A stretch of DNA of 40,900 bases from Saprospiraceae bacterium. GTDB taxonomy: Bacteria; Bacteroidota; Bacteroidia; Chitinophagales; Saprospiraceae. Position 1 is the first letter of the stretch; every line of letters starts with the position of its first letter. The notes under the pieces were generated by a model. It worked only from the letters and a program-made list of their open reading frames with translations, searched no databases and had not been told where the DNA came from. The stretch is from assembly GCA_016787345.1 (NCBI GenBank), contig JAEUUU010000113.1, forward strand, positions 1-40,900, written 5' to 3'. The translations under genes and the position numbers were made by a program. This document shows, piece after piece, positions 16,559-24,262 of this stretch.

Positions 16559-16582
16559 GAGGATGCGAGGATTCGAGGATTT
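16559..16582 (+). repeat. Three 8-base repeats GAGGATxx after guaA
   Basis: GAGGATGC, GAGGATTC and GAGGATTT lie head to tail directly after the guaA stop. The 102-base spacer before the aminopeptidase gene holds no clear terminator or promoter. The repeat may be a slippage product. Confidence 0.7.
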
Positions 16583-16653
16583 GATAAAAGGGGGAATACT
16601 GCGCCCGGGAGTCGATCAAAGGGAGGGGTATCAAAACATACAAGCAATAATTT

Positions 16654-17418
16654 ATGTCAATTTCAAAAACATCCGAGTTAATCGGACTTCAAAAAGCCGG
16701 CGAGGCGGTGGCTAAAACGCTGAAAGCCATGCGCGAACACGCCCGTCCGGGCATGAGCACCAGGCAACTCGATTTGTTTGGCGGAAAAATGTTGTCGGGT
16801 TTTGGCGCTCGTTCGGCGCCGGCTTTGGCGTATGGCTTTCCGGGCTGGACCTGCATATCCGTCAACCGCGAATTTTGCCACGGCATTCCTTCCGAACGGA
16901 CGATTTTGCAGGAAGGCGACCTGATCAACATCGACGTGTCGGCCGAACTGGACGGTTTTTGGGCCGACAATGGTTGCTCTTTCGTCCTGGACGCCGATCC
17001 TTACCGGCACAGCCGCCTCGTCGATGCATCCCGACAGATTCTGGCGCTGGCCATCGGTCATATTCGCGACGGTGTCCGAATTTCGGAGGTCGGGCATCTG
17101 ATGGAAACGGAAGCGAAAAAGCGCGGCTTCAAGGTAATCCGAAACCTGATGGGGCATGGTATTGGAAGGAGTTTGCATGAGGAGCCGCATGAAATCGCCA
17201 ATTTTCGCGACCGCTTTAACCGAACACGCTTTCGAAAGAATTCGGTGGTTGCCATCGAGACTTTTATTTCTACCGACTCCCGTTATGCGACAACTTTGCC
17301 CGATGGATGGACGATGGTCGGCGATCGGGGCGGTTTTATGGCGCAACACGAACATACAATTGTCGTGACCGATGGCCCACCGCTCATTTTAACTTCCGGT
17401 AATGGCGTTTGGGATTGA
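16654..17418 (+). CDS. map: Type I methionine aminopeptidase
   Basis: Removes the initiator methionine from new proteins. The five metal ligands of the pita-bread fold are all visible: D94 (INIDVSA), D105 (WADNGCSF), H168 (LMGHGIG), E202 (AIETF) and E233 (AQHEHT). H76 (CHGIP) is the substrate-contacting histidine. The length of 254 is normal for the short bacterial type. Bacteroidota usually keep a map gene among ribosomal-protein genes, so this copy beside guaA may be a second one; that is an inference, as the rest of the genome is not seen. The body near SLHEEPHEIANF is less standard than the core. Confidence 0.93.
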   Translation: MSISKTSELIGLQKAGEAVAKTLKAMREHARPGMSTRQLDLFGGKMLSGFGARSAPALAYGFPGWTCISVNREFCHGIPSERTILQEGDLINIDVSAELDGFWADNGCSFVLDADPYRHSRLVDASRQILALAIGHIRDGVRISEVGHLMETEAKKRGFKVIRNLMGHGIGRSLHEEPHEIANFRDRFNRTRFRKNSVVAIETFISTDSRYATTLPDGWTMVGDRGGFMAQHEHTIVVTDGPPLILTSGNGVWD

Positions 17419-17438
17419 TATAGAAATGATTACCTTGG
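17408..17438 (+). promoter_or_regulatory. Possible promoter of the lipoprotein gene, flanked by an inverted repeat
   Basis: TTTG (17408-17411), a 19-base spacer and TACCTTGG (17431-17438), one base off the -7 consensus. GAAATGATT (17423-17431) and AATCATTTC (17452-17460) form a 9-bp inverted repeat around the expected transcription start, which could be an operator. Confidence 0.4.
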
Positions 17439-17467
17439 CTCATGAACAAAAAATCATTTCCTGAATC

Positions 17468-18019
17468 ATGAGAAAACTGTGCTTCCTGTTCCTGACCATT
17501 TCGTACGCCCTGCTTTTTCAAGCCTGCCAACCCCGGCAGACGGCGCCTGCTGCGGAACTCCCGAAATTTGACGAGACCGCCGAAACCGCCGAGATCATGA
17601 AAGTGATCGACAATGAAACCAAATCTTTTTTCGATGGCAATTATGAAGCCTGGGCCAGCAACTGGAGCCACGAACCCTATGCCATGCAAGCCTGGAACAA
17701 CAGCGACGGCACTTCCAGTGCAGCAGTGGGTTGGGAAAAAATCAATGCCCAGGGAAAAGGATGGATCGAAACGTATTACAAAAACGGAAAAAACATCATC
17801 CATCCCGAATTCAAACGGGATACCCCACAGGTCAAATTTTTTAACGAAAAAACGGCATACCTGATCTGGAAACAGTACAATGCCGATCAGGAAAAAAAAT
17901 TCTACCGCGTCAGCCAGGAATCGCGCATCATGGAAAAACAAGCCGATGGCTGGAAGATTGTCAACGTAACGGCAATGTGGGATGTAGAACCTAAGGTTCC
18001 GGCGGAACCTTTTCAGTGA
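17468..18019 (+). CDS. Lipoprotein with a SnoaL/DUF4440-like (NTF2-fold) domain
   Basis: A 183-residue exported lipoprotein. The signal peptide MRKLCFLFLTISYALLFQAC ends in a lipobox with Cys20 as the lipidation site. The rest (about 45-175) has the layout of NTF2-like proteins: an initial helix (EIMKVIDNETKSFFDGNY, then WASNWSHEP), strands ending in RVSQESRIMEKQADGWKIVN, and the final TAMW. These domains bind small molecules or serve as adaptors; no catalytic residues are obvious. The stop overlaps the region before the dioxygenase start, so the two genes are probably co-transcribed. Confidence 0.82.
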   Translation: MRKLCFLFLTISYALLFQACQPRQTAPAAELPKFDETAETAEIMKVIDNETKSFFDGNYEAWASNWSHEPYAMQAWNNSDGTSSAAVGWEKINAQGKGWIETYYKNGKNIIHPEFKRDTPQVKFFNEKTAYLIWKQYNADQEKKFYRVSQESRIMEKQADGWKIVNVTAMWDVEPKVPAEPFQ

Positions 18020-18024
18020 ATAAT

Positions 18025-18915
18025 ATGAATAGAAAACAATTCCTGAAACTAATGGCTGCTCTGCCGGTGGCCGGTGTTGCTATGAAACTCAGCAGTTTAA
18101 ATCAGTTTGCCGGCGAACTCGGCAACACCGAACGTATGCCAGCCCTTTTTCTGGGGCACGGCAGCCCGATGAACGCCATCGAGGAAAATGAATTCGTGTC
18201 CGGTTTTCGCAAAACGGGCCAGGAAATGCCCACGCCAACCGCCGTATTGTGTATTTCCGCCCACTGGGAGACGCGAGGCACCTTCGTTACCGCCATGGAC
18301 CATCCGCGCACTATCCACGACTTCGGCGGGTTCCCAAGGGCATTGTTCGAGGTACAATACCCGGCGCCCGGCAACCCCGAACTGGCAAAGGAAGTGCAAG
18401 GGATGGTGAGCAAGACACAGGTCGGACTCGACCACAACTGGGGGCTCGACCACGGCGCCTGGTCGGTGATCAAACACCTGTATCCAAAGGCCGATGTGCC
18501 GGTCATCCAGATGAGCCTGGATTACAGTCAACCCCCGCAATACCACTACGAACTGGCCCGCGAACTGGCTGCCCTGCGCCGCAAAGGCGTACTGATCGTG
18601 GGCAGTGGCAATATGGTGCACAACCTGCGCCTGGTTGCCTGGGACCGCCTGAACGAAGTGGACTATGCTTTCGACTGGGCTACCGAGGCCAGCGACAAAA
18701 TGAAAACGGCCATTCGCTCGGGCGATCACCAAGCCCTGGTCGATTTCAAGTCGCAGGGCCGTTCGTTCGATCTCGCCATTCCCACGCCGGAGCACTTTTT
18801 GCCGCTGTTGTACATCCTCGCCTTGCAGGAAAAAGACGAGGCGGCCTCGTTTTTTAACGATAAAGCCGTTGCCGGTGCATTGACCATGACTTCAGTGAAG
18901 GTGGATAAGGCGTAA
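18025..18915 (+). CDS. ygiD: LigB-family extradiol dioxygenase (4,5-DOPA dioxygenase type)
   Basis: A 296-residue protein of the class III extradiol dioxygenase superfamily, close to YgiD/plant DODA, which opens the ring of L-DOPA. Metal-site histidines appear in LFLGHGSPMNAIEEN, CISAHWETRGTF, LDHNWGLDHGAWSVI and VGSGNMVHNLR. The ATG at 18025 gives MNRKQFLKLMAALPVAGVAM, a Tat-like leader with a single Arg, so it may be exported folded. A GTG at 18016 overlapping the lipoprotein stop would add three residues. It sits between a lipoprotein and a Crp/Fnr regulator. The substrate is inferred from family resemblance only. Confidence 0.9.
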   Translation: MNRKQFLKLMAALPVAGVAMKLSSLNQFAGELGNTERMPALFLGHGSPMNAIEENEFVSGFRKTGQEMPTPTAVLCISAHWETRGTFVTAMDHPRTIHDFGGFPRALFEVQYPAPGNPELAKEVQGMVSKTQVGLDHNWGLDHGAWSVIKHLYPKADVPVIQMSLDYSQPPQYHYELARELAALRRKGVLIVGSGNMVHNLRLVAWDRLNEVDYAFDWATEASDKMKTAIRSGDHQALVDFKSQGRSFDLAIPTPEHFLPLLYILALQEKDEAASFFNDKAVAGALTMTSVKVDKA

Positions 18916-18920
18916 CTTCG
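18913..18920 (+). promoter_or_regulatory. Possible -7 box abutting the Crp/Fnr gene start
   Basis: TAACTTCG, one mismatch from TAnnTTTG, ends 4 bases before the ATG at 18925. This is the same geometry as the perfect box before lptE. No convincing -33 element is seen. Confidence 0.35.
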
Positions 18921-18924
18921 CTGC

Positions 18925-19512
18925 ATGAAACCGGAAGAGGAAATTCTGCGCTACATCGCCCAGTTCACTACGCTCAGTCAGGGCGAAGCGGAAGATATTG
19001 TAAAAACCATCAAGGTAAAAGCCTTCAAAAAAGGAGCCTTTCTGCTGAAAGAAGGGCAAGTGGCCAAGCTGTGCTATTTTGTCCTGAAAGGCTGCGTGCG
19101 GCAGTATTTCCTCGTCGATGGTGAGGAGCGTACGACCAATTTTTATACAGAAGGGCAACCGGTTACACCCTACGGCGGCACCTTCCGGCAGGAACCCTCG
19201 AAGTACTACTTGTCTTGCCTGGAAGACACCATTGTCACGGTCGGATCGCCGGAACAGGAAGCTTTGTTTTTTGCCAAATTTCCACGTCTGGAGTCGGTAA
19301 GCCGTCTGGCAATAGAAGAAGAATTGGGTAAAAGTCAGGACCAGTTGTCGACATTTATTCTCAGCAGTCCGGAAGAGCGTTACCGGCAGTTGCTGGCGAC
19401 CCGCCCCGATCTGCTCGAACGTGTCCCGCAGTATCACCTGGCGAGTTATCTGGGCGTCAAACCCGAGTCGTTGAGCCGGATCAGGAAACGAATTACCATC
19501 AAAGCGGATTGA
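18925..19512 (+). CDS. Crp/Fnr-family transcription regulator
   Basis: A 195-residue regulator. The cyclic-nucleotide-binding-like beta barrel spans about residues 20-125 (FKKGAFLLKEGQVAKLCYFVLKG, in parts, then VDGEERTTNFYTEG). A long dimer helix follows, then a C-terminal helix-turn-helix (YHLASYLGVKPESLSRIRKRI, in parts, about 168-191). The Cys residues are not arranged as an Fnr iron-sulfur site, so a small-molecule or redox ligand cannot be named. It starts 9 bases after the dioxygenase and precedes an oxidoreductase, so it probably controls one or both neighbours. Confidence 0.92.
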   Translation: MKPEEEILRYIAQFTTLSQGEAEDIVKTIKVKAFKKGAFLLKEGQVAKLCYFVLKGCVRQYFLVDGEERTTNFYTEGQPVTPYGGTFRQEPSKYYLSCLEDTIVTVGSPEQEALFFAKFPRLESVSRLAIEEELGKSQDQLSTFILSSPEERYRQLLATRPDLLERVPQYHLASYLGVKPESLSRIRKRITIKAD

Positions 19513-19583
19513 TTTTATTAACCAAAGTCAATGACGCGCTGCCTCGCATGCACCGACCTTTGCACTAAAATAATTCAAGTGCA

Positions 19584-20561
19584 ATGAAAGCAACAACAAT
19601 GAAAGCGGCGGTATACCGTCGTTATGGCGCTCCGGAACTCGTGAAAATCGAAGCAGTCGACAAACCCGTGCCAGCCGACCACGAAATTCTCCTGAAAATT
19701 CACGCCACGGCCGTCAATTCAGCCGATAGCAGGCTGCGCAGGGCCGATCCGTTTGCCGTGCGTTTTGTATTTGGCCTGTTTCGGCCGCGCAAACCGATAC
19801 TCGGCGGCGTATTGTCGGGCGTGGTAGAGGCTGTGGGAAAAAACGTCACAAAATACCGGGTCGGCGATGCCTTGTTTGGCGCCACGGCGATGGTGATGGG
19901 CGCTCATGCCGAATACCTTTGTCTGCCCGAATCGGGCGCACTGGCCCACAAGCCCGATAACCTTAGCCATGAAGAAGCCGCCGCTTTGCCATTTGGCGGA
20001 ATGACTGCGCTTTACTTTTTGCGAAAAGCGGGTGTACAGTCTGGCCAGAAGGTACTGATTTACGGCGCATCGGGGGCGGTAGGCATAGCCGCGGTGCAAA
20101 TAGCCAGGTCGATGGGCGCTCATGTCACCGCCGTGTGCAGCACCGGGAATGTGGACTGGGTGGCTTCGCTGGGCGCCGACGAGGTGATCGACTACACCCG
20201 AACAAACTTGTCGACCTTTGGCCCGCGCTTCGACGTGCTGTACGAAACGGTCAACAAACTGCCCGTGACTGACGGTGTTACCATACTCCGGCCCGGCGGA
20301 AAATTGATTTTAGGCGCGGCCTTGTTGAAAGAAATGCTGGCAGGCGGCTGGCATACCTTGTTTAGCGGAAAAAAAATGATCGCCGGTGTAGCGGCGGAGA
20401 CGGCGGAGGCTGCCGGTTTTTTGGCAGATTTGGCAGAGACGGGCCGGATCAAAGCGGCAATCGGCAGGGTGTTTTCGTTTGAACAAATTGCGGAGGCCCA
20501 CGCCTGGACAGATGGCGGACACAAACGAGGGAATGCGGTGATCAGGGTTTGTGGGCCTTAA
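19584..20561 (+). CDS. MDR-family NAD(P)H-dependent oxidoreductase (quinone reductase-like)
   Basis: A 325-residue medium-chain dehydrogenase/reductase. The N-terminal GroES-like domain carries MKAAVYRRYGAPELVKIE and VGKNVTKYRVGDALFGA. The Rossmann domain has IYGASGAVGIAAVQIAR (about 155-171). The structural and catalytic zinc cysteine pattern of alcohol dehydrogenases is lacking, so it belongs with zinc-independent quinone reductase / enoyl reductase-like members. Two in-frame starts, 19584 and 19599, both give family-like N-termini. It follows the Crp/Fnr gene by 71 bases and may be under its control. The substrate is unknown. Confidence 0.9.
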   Translation: MKATTMKAAVYRRYGAPELVKIEAVDKPVPADHEILLKIHATAVNSADSRLRRADPFAVRFVFGLFRPRKPILGGVLSGVVEAVGKNVTKYRVGDALFGATAMVMGAHAEYLCLPESGALAHKPDNLSHEEAAALPFGGMTALYFLRKAGVQSGQKVLIYGASGAVGIAAVQIARSMGAHVTAVCSTGNVDWVASLGADEVIDYTRTNLSTFGPRFDVLYETVNKLPVTDGVTILRPGGKLILGAALLKEMLAGGWHTLFSGKKMIAGVAAETAEAAGFLADLAETGRIKAAIGRVFSFEQIAEAHAWTDGGHKRGNAVIRVCGP

Positions 20562-20566
20562 ATCCT

Positions 20567-20574
20567 TAACTTTG
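20567..20574 (+). promoter_or_regulatory. -7 promoter box directly before lptE
   Basis: TAACTTTG, a perfect -7 match, ends 4 bases before the ATG at 20579. Transcription should start at or next to the start codon. TTTG at 20548-20551 is 15 bases upstream, closer than typical. Confidence 0.55.
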
Positions 20575-20578
20575 CGCT

Positions 20579-21073
20579 ATGAAAAAGGTCATCGTCGTAT
20601 TTCCGGCTCTCTTGTTATTCTCCGCATGCTATTCTTTCCGGGGGATTTCCATCGATCCCAACGATCAGACCTTTTTTGTACAGACTTTTGAAAATGTCGC
20701 GCCCAACGCCCCGCCTACCTATGCGATCGATTTTACCGAGCAGTTCAAACAAAAAGTGCGCACGGAAACCCGTTTGCGTTTGCAACAGGAAAGTCCTGAT
20801 CTCGAATTCAGTGGCCAGGTAACCGGATTTAACGTTGTGCCGATCGCCCCCAAACCGGGCGAGGTAGTCGCGCGCAATCGTCTGGAAATCCGGCTTCGCG
20901 TATCTTTGACGTATAAGGATGAAAAACGAAACTGGCCGAATCCGCGCGATTTCAGTTACTTTGCCGAATTCGGCAACGATCAGGACCTGTTGACCATCCA
21001 GGACCAACTCATCAGGGAAATCAACCCGCAGTTGCTCGAAGATGTTTTCAACGCGGCGTTTAACAACTGGTAA
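20579..21073 (+). CDS. lptE: LptE-like LPS-assembly lipoprotein
   Basis: A 164-residue outer-membrane lipoprotein; in Bacteroidota LptE-like proteins plug the LptD channel during lipopolysaccharide export. The signal peptide ends in LLLFSAC with Cys17 as the lipid site. YSFRGISIDPNDQTFFVQTF after it, and the end INPQLLEDVFNAAFNNW, are typical of the Bacteroidota family. It heads a tight plus-strand group with a TPR protein (24-base gap) and secG (6-base gap), the usual Bacteroidota order. Identification rests on the motif ends and the neighbours, since LptE sequences are poorly conserved. Confidence 0.88.
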   Translation: MKKVIVVFPALLLFSACYSFRGISIDPNDQTFFVQTFENVAPNAPPTYAIDFTEQFKQKVRTETRLRLQQESPDLEFSGQVTGFNVVPIAPKPGEVVARNRLEIRLRVSLTYKDEKRNWPNPRDFSYFAEFGNDQDLLTIQDQLIREINPQLLEDVFNAAFNNW

Positions 21074-21097
21074 AGTTTTGATGCCCAAACGACAACC

Positions 21098-21913
21098 ATG
21101 ACGCAGGATCGATTTTTAAAAATGCTGGGCGATGCCGATTTGCTGGCGACGATTTCTTATCAGGAATTGAAGACGCTGGCGCTGGCTTATCCCTATGCGC
21201 ACAACCTGCATATGCTGCTGGCCCTGAAAGCCCGGCAAGACAATCACCCGGACTTCAACCGTGCCCTGGCCGCGGCGGCAGCCAACAGCCTGTCGCGCCC
21301 CCGGCTGTTCCAACTCATTGCGCCGCAGCGTGTTACAGTGATGGAAGAAGTACTGGAATTGCGTGCCATCGAAGCCGTGCAGCAGGATCTGGCGGCGCGG
21401 GCGCCTGTTGCCCGTCAAACGGAGTCAGAAACCCTGCCATCTGCCAGTGCCGCCGCTCAGGCGCCGCCGGCCGTAGCGCCGCCACAGCCTTCGCATCAGT
21501 CGCTTCCGCCCGAGTCGACGGACGCCTCGGCACACGATTCGTTTATCGACAGGGAAGAAAACGGCTTTTTGCGCTTTGACCAATGGCTGGATCAATTCAA
21601 CCTGAATGCCCTGACACCTCGCCCAAGAAGGACCCCGCCACCACCGGAAGACAACCCAGGGCCGGTGCCCCGTGCCCCGCAAGTGCAAGAAAAGACACCG
21701 GCCCGGCCAGCAGAAACGCCGCCTGCCATAGCGCAAAGCCTGGCCGAACGCAGCATCTCTGCCCGTGATGAAGTCGTTTCGGAAACAATGGCCCGCTTGT
21801 TTGCCGCACAAGGGCATCGTGAAAAAGCGATTGCGATGTACGAACGATTGCGTTTGGTGTTCCCGGAAAAAAGCGATTACTTTGCGGCCGAAATTGACAA
21901 ACTTAAAAAATAG
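21098..21913 (+). CDS. TPR-type protein between lptE and secG
   Basis: A 271-residue protein commonly found at this place in Bacteroidota. The N-terminal 100 residues are helical (AYPYAHNLHMLLALKARQDN, ANSLSRPRLFQLIAPQRV). Residues 110-215 are Pro/Ala-rich and probably disordered. The C-terminus has a single clear TPR-like hairpin (SETMARLFAAQGHREKAIAMYERL, in parts, then FPEKSDYFAAEIDKLKK). It lacks a signal peptide, so it is likely cytosolic or membrane-associated. The steady linkage to secG suggests a role in export or envelope assembly, but no function is established that I know of. Confidence 0.85.
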   Translation: MTQDRFLKMLGDADLLATISYQELKTLALAYPYAHNLHMLLALKARQDNHPDFNRALAAAAANSLSRPRLFQLIAPQRVTVMEEVLELRAIEAVQQDLAARAPVARQTESETLPSASAAAQAPPAVAPPQPSHQSLPPESTDASAHDSFIDREENGFLRFDQWLDQFNLNALTPRPRRTPPPPEDNPGPVPRAPQVQEKTPARPAETPPAIAQSLAERSISARDEVVSETMARLFAAQGHREKAIAMYERLRLVFPEKSDYFAAEIDKLKK

Positions 21914-21919
21914 ACGACA

Positions 21920-22192
21920 ATGTTATCCACCCTTGTGGTATTGATTGCCCTTGTGAGCGCTCTGCTGTTGCTGGCGGTATTGATCCAGAATCCCAAAGGC
22001 GGCGGCATCGACCCGACTTTCGGCGGCCAGGCCCAGCAACTGTTCGGCGCTGCCCGCTCTACCGACTTCATTGAAAAAGCAACCTGGGTACTCGCCGGCG
22101 CACTCATTGTGCTCTGCGTAGCCGCGGCCCTGATGGTTGGCACCGGCGGTGAACTCACCCCGACCGATATCCCGCTCCAGACGGAACAGTAA
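21920..22192 (+). CDS. secG: Preprotein translocase subunit SecG
   Basis: A 90-residue membrane protein of the SecYEG channel. Two hydrophobic helices (about residues 2-23 and 53-72) flank the conserved cytosolic loop IQNPKGGGIDPTFGGQAQQLFGAARSTDF, given here as a region at about 24-52. GGG followed by the small-residue-rich loop and STDFIEKATW are hallmarks. It ends the lptE-TPR-secG group and is followed by a strong hairpin terminator. Confidence 0.96.
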   Translation: MLSTLVVLIALVSALLLLAVLIQNPKGGGIDPTFGGQAQQLFGAARSTDFIEKATWVLAGALIVLCVAAALMVGTGGELTPTDIPLQTEQ

Positions 22193-22241
22193 ACGTTCCT
22201 GCTGCATCCGGCTTTACCAAGAGTATAGTCCTAAAAGTCGC

Positions 22242-22277
22242 AAAGCGCGCCAGAACATCAGATTCTGGCGCGCTTTT
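22242..22277. terminator. Bidirectional terminator between secG and the glucosaminidase gene
   Basis: A perfect 14-bp stem: AAAGCGCGCCAGAA (22242-22255) with TTCTGGCGCGCTTT (22263-22276) and a 7-base loop. As and Ts at the base serve both strands, which suits the convergent genes, although the plus-side T-run is short. Confidence 0.85.
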
Positions 22278-22297
22278 AGGCTTGAGGCGAGGTCTAC

Positions 22298-23104
22298 TCA
22301 TTTGTCGTAACGGTGCAAATCCAGTCGTTCGATCAGGGCAATCAGTTTTTGGGCGTATTTTTTATCGGAAGCATAGCCGGCTTGTTGCAGTCCTTTTGCC
22401 CAACCGCGGTAATCCGACCGGGAAAGTTCAAAGAGAAACGCATAGCGGCTTTTTCCGTGCAGGTGTTGGCTGTGCGCGCGATAGCTCCCCCAGGCATTAG
22501 GGAATTTAACAAAGAAATCCTTGTGCGTATCATCGGCATAATTCACACAATGTCCTTTTTTGCAATGCCGTGCCGTGCATTTTATGCCAAAATGATTGTT
22601 GGCCATCTTGACCAGTTTGCTTTCGCCGGCATTGGACTCCAATAGTGCCTGGGCAAGCGTGATACTGGCTGGTATACCATATTTTCGCATCTCGGCCATG
22701 GCAACCGGCGCAAAACGGTCGACGTAATCCTGACATTTGTCGTTTCCGGCCGTGGCTTCTGCGACCGGAATCTGGTTGCGTTTGGCAAAACCGGGGTCCA
22801 TGACAAATGCAGCATGGCCCTGCTCTCCGGCATCCAGCGTTACCTGGGCAGCGGATGAGCTTGGTTTGATGCCCAGTTTTTGGGCGATCGAGCCTTCTGT
22901 TTGCTCCGGGTTGGCCGAATGGCCTATGCCCAGTTCGGCTGTATCGCTGAATACAACAAGCGGCCGGTCACTCCAGACCAGGTATGCTATCGCGGCCAGA
23001 AGTGCCAGCTTCCACAAGGTAGATTCGGTGCGCTGCCTGTCTTCCGGTGCGTCAAGCGGCTTTTGGGTGCCGTAAAATGCGTGAGTGTTGTGCAACTGGG
23101 CCAT
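22298..23104 (-). CDS. Membrane-anchored GH73-like glucosaminidase
   Basis: A 268-residue cell-wall hydrolase. The cytosolic N-terminus is followed by one membrane helix (about 30-46) and a low-complexity linker to about residue 120. A glucosaminidase domain occupies 125-268: YGIPASITLAQALLESNAGES with likely catalytic Glu156, NNHFGIKC, and the ending YASDKKYAQKLIALIERLDL, shown in parts. The family cleaves peptidoglycan between GlcNAc and MurNAc in the periplasm. FlgJ-like enzymes share the domain, but no flagellar gene is near. Cysteines in KCTARHCKKGHC may form a disulfide or metal site. It converges on secG across a strong terminator. Confidence 0.9.
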   Translation of the reverse strand: MAQLHNTHAFYGTQKPLDAPEDRQRTESTLWKLALLAAIAYLVWSDRPLVVFSDTAELGIGHSANPEQTEGSIAQKLGIKPSSSAAQVTLDAGEQGHAAFVMDPGFAKRNQIPVAEATAGNDKCQDYVDRFAPVAMAEMRKYGIPASITLAQALLESNAGESKLVKMANNHFGIKCTARHCKKGHCVNYADDTHKDFFVKFPNAWGSYRAHSQHLHGKSRYAFLFELSRSDYRGWAKGLQQAGYASDKKYAQKLIALIERLDLHRYDK

Positions 23105-23408
23105 ACAAAATAAAAATTTGAACGGTGAAAGAGTGGTCCTGTGCTATTGACAAGGCAAAGTAAAACAAAATGTTTTTAAATGGCAAATGAAAAATTAAAA
23201 TCGAAACAAAAAAGTTTTTTAGTTGCCGCTCACCCTGTTGGATAAATGGACAAAGCCCGTATGTTGGCCATTTGGGTCACGCTAATGTAAACTGTGTTCG
23301 TGTAATATGAAACCTCGCCCGCGGCCCTTGTTATTTGGCGGAAAGGCCTATTTTTGCGGCACTTCGAATCTTGGTGTATTTTTTACACACTATTAATTTT
23401 ACCTTCCT
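23105..23408. other. 304-base divergent spacer
   Basis: AT-rich near the glucosaminidase start and more GC-rich toward the kinase. It contains the promoter at 23328-23356 for the kinase. A small hairpin GTGTA/TACAC with a five-T loop sits in the kinase leader. No gene of credible length is seen. Confidence 0.6.
23328..23356 (+). promoter_or_regulatory. Promoter of the kinase-pfkA operon
   Basis: TTG (23328-23330), an 18-base spacer and TATTTTTG (23349-23356), a perfect match to TAnnTTTG. The leader before the ATG at 23409 would be about 45 bases. Confidence 0.65.
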
Positions 23409-24254
23409 ATGGTTATTGTTGCCGACTGTGGATCTACGAAATGCGACTGGCTGCTGGTGCGTGGCCACCGCGACCAGCATTTGGAAAATACGGTGGGATT
23501 CAACCCGTTTTTCCAGACGACTGCTGAAATTCAAAAAATTGTAGAAGATCAATTGTCGCCCAAATTGCTTGGCGACGGGGTAGAAAAAGTTTGGTTTTAC
23601 GGCACTGGTGTGCACGATGAAGAGCGCGGTGAAATGATTGCCCGTGCCTTGCGCGCCGTGTTCCCGAAGGCGGAAGTATTTGTCTGGCACGACTTGCTCG
23701 GGGCGGCCCGGGCAACTTGCGGCCACGAAGCGGGTATCTCCTGTATTTTGGGCACCGGTTCGAATAGCTGCTATTTCGACGGCGAAAACATCCTCGACAA
23801 CGTTCCTTCGCTGGGATGGTTGCTGGGCGACGAAGGCTCCGGCACGCACCTGGGCAAAGCTTTGCTGCGCGCCTGGTATTACCGGGAATTGCCCACCGAT
23901 CTGAATGCATCGTTCAATGCTGCCCATCCGGAAGGTCCCGATTCGATCAAAGACCGAATCTACGAAAAAGGCGCCAACGCTTATCTGGCCTCTTTTACCC
24001 AGTTTTTGGGGGAAAACATCAACCACCCCTTTATTAAAAACCTCGTCTCGAACTCATTGGGCGAATTTCTGGACCGCCACGTGATCAAATACAGCGGGTA
24101 CCAGCACGTGCCGATCAATTTCGTCGGCTCGATTGCCTACCATTTTCAGGACATCCTCTTCAAGTGTCTCGAGGAACGCAAAATGAAACCCGGCGTGGTC
24201 GTGCGGAAACCTATCTACCCGCTGGCAGATTACCACATCAGTCCTATCGATTAA
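23409..24254 (+). CDS. BadF/BadG-family sugar kinase (N-acetylglucosamine kinase-like)
   Basis: A 281-residue ASKHA-fold kinase. Phosphate-1 loop is VADCGSTKCDWLLV (residues 5-18). Phosphate-2 region is CILGTGSNSCYFDG (about 115-128), followed by GWLLGDEGSGTHLGK (about 136-150). NFVGSIAYHFQDIL near the end is the adenosine region. Bacteroidota members are annotated as N-acetylglucosamine kinases, phosphorylating amino sugars released from peptidoglycan or chitin. The substrate here is inferred. pfkA follows after 8 bases, so this is a two-gene sugar-phosphorylating operon, and a wall hydrolase is divergently encoded upstream. Confidence 0.88.
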   Translation: MVIVADCGSTKCDWLLVRGHRDQHLENTVGFNPFFQTTAEIQKIVEDQLSPKLLGDGVEKVWFYGTGVHDEERGEMIARALRAVFPKAEVFVWHDLLGAARATCGHEAGISCILGTGSNSCYFDGENILDNVPSLGWLLGDEGSGTHLGKALLRAWYYRELPTDLNASFNAAHPEGPDSIKDRIYEKGANAYLASFTQFLGENINHPFIKNLVSNSLGEFLDRHVIKYSGYQHVPINFVGSIAYHFQDILFKCLEERKMKPGVVVRKPIYPLADYHISPID

Positions 24255-24262
24255 AATAACCT

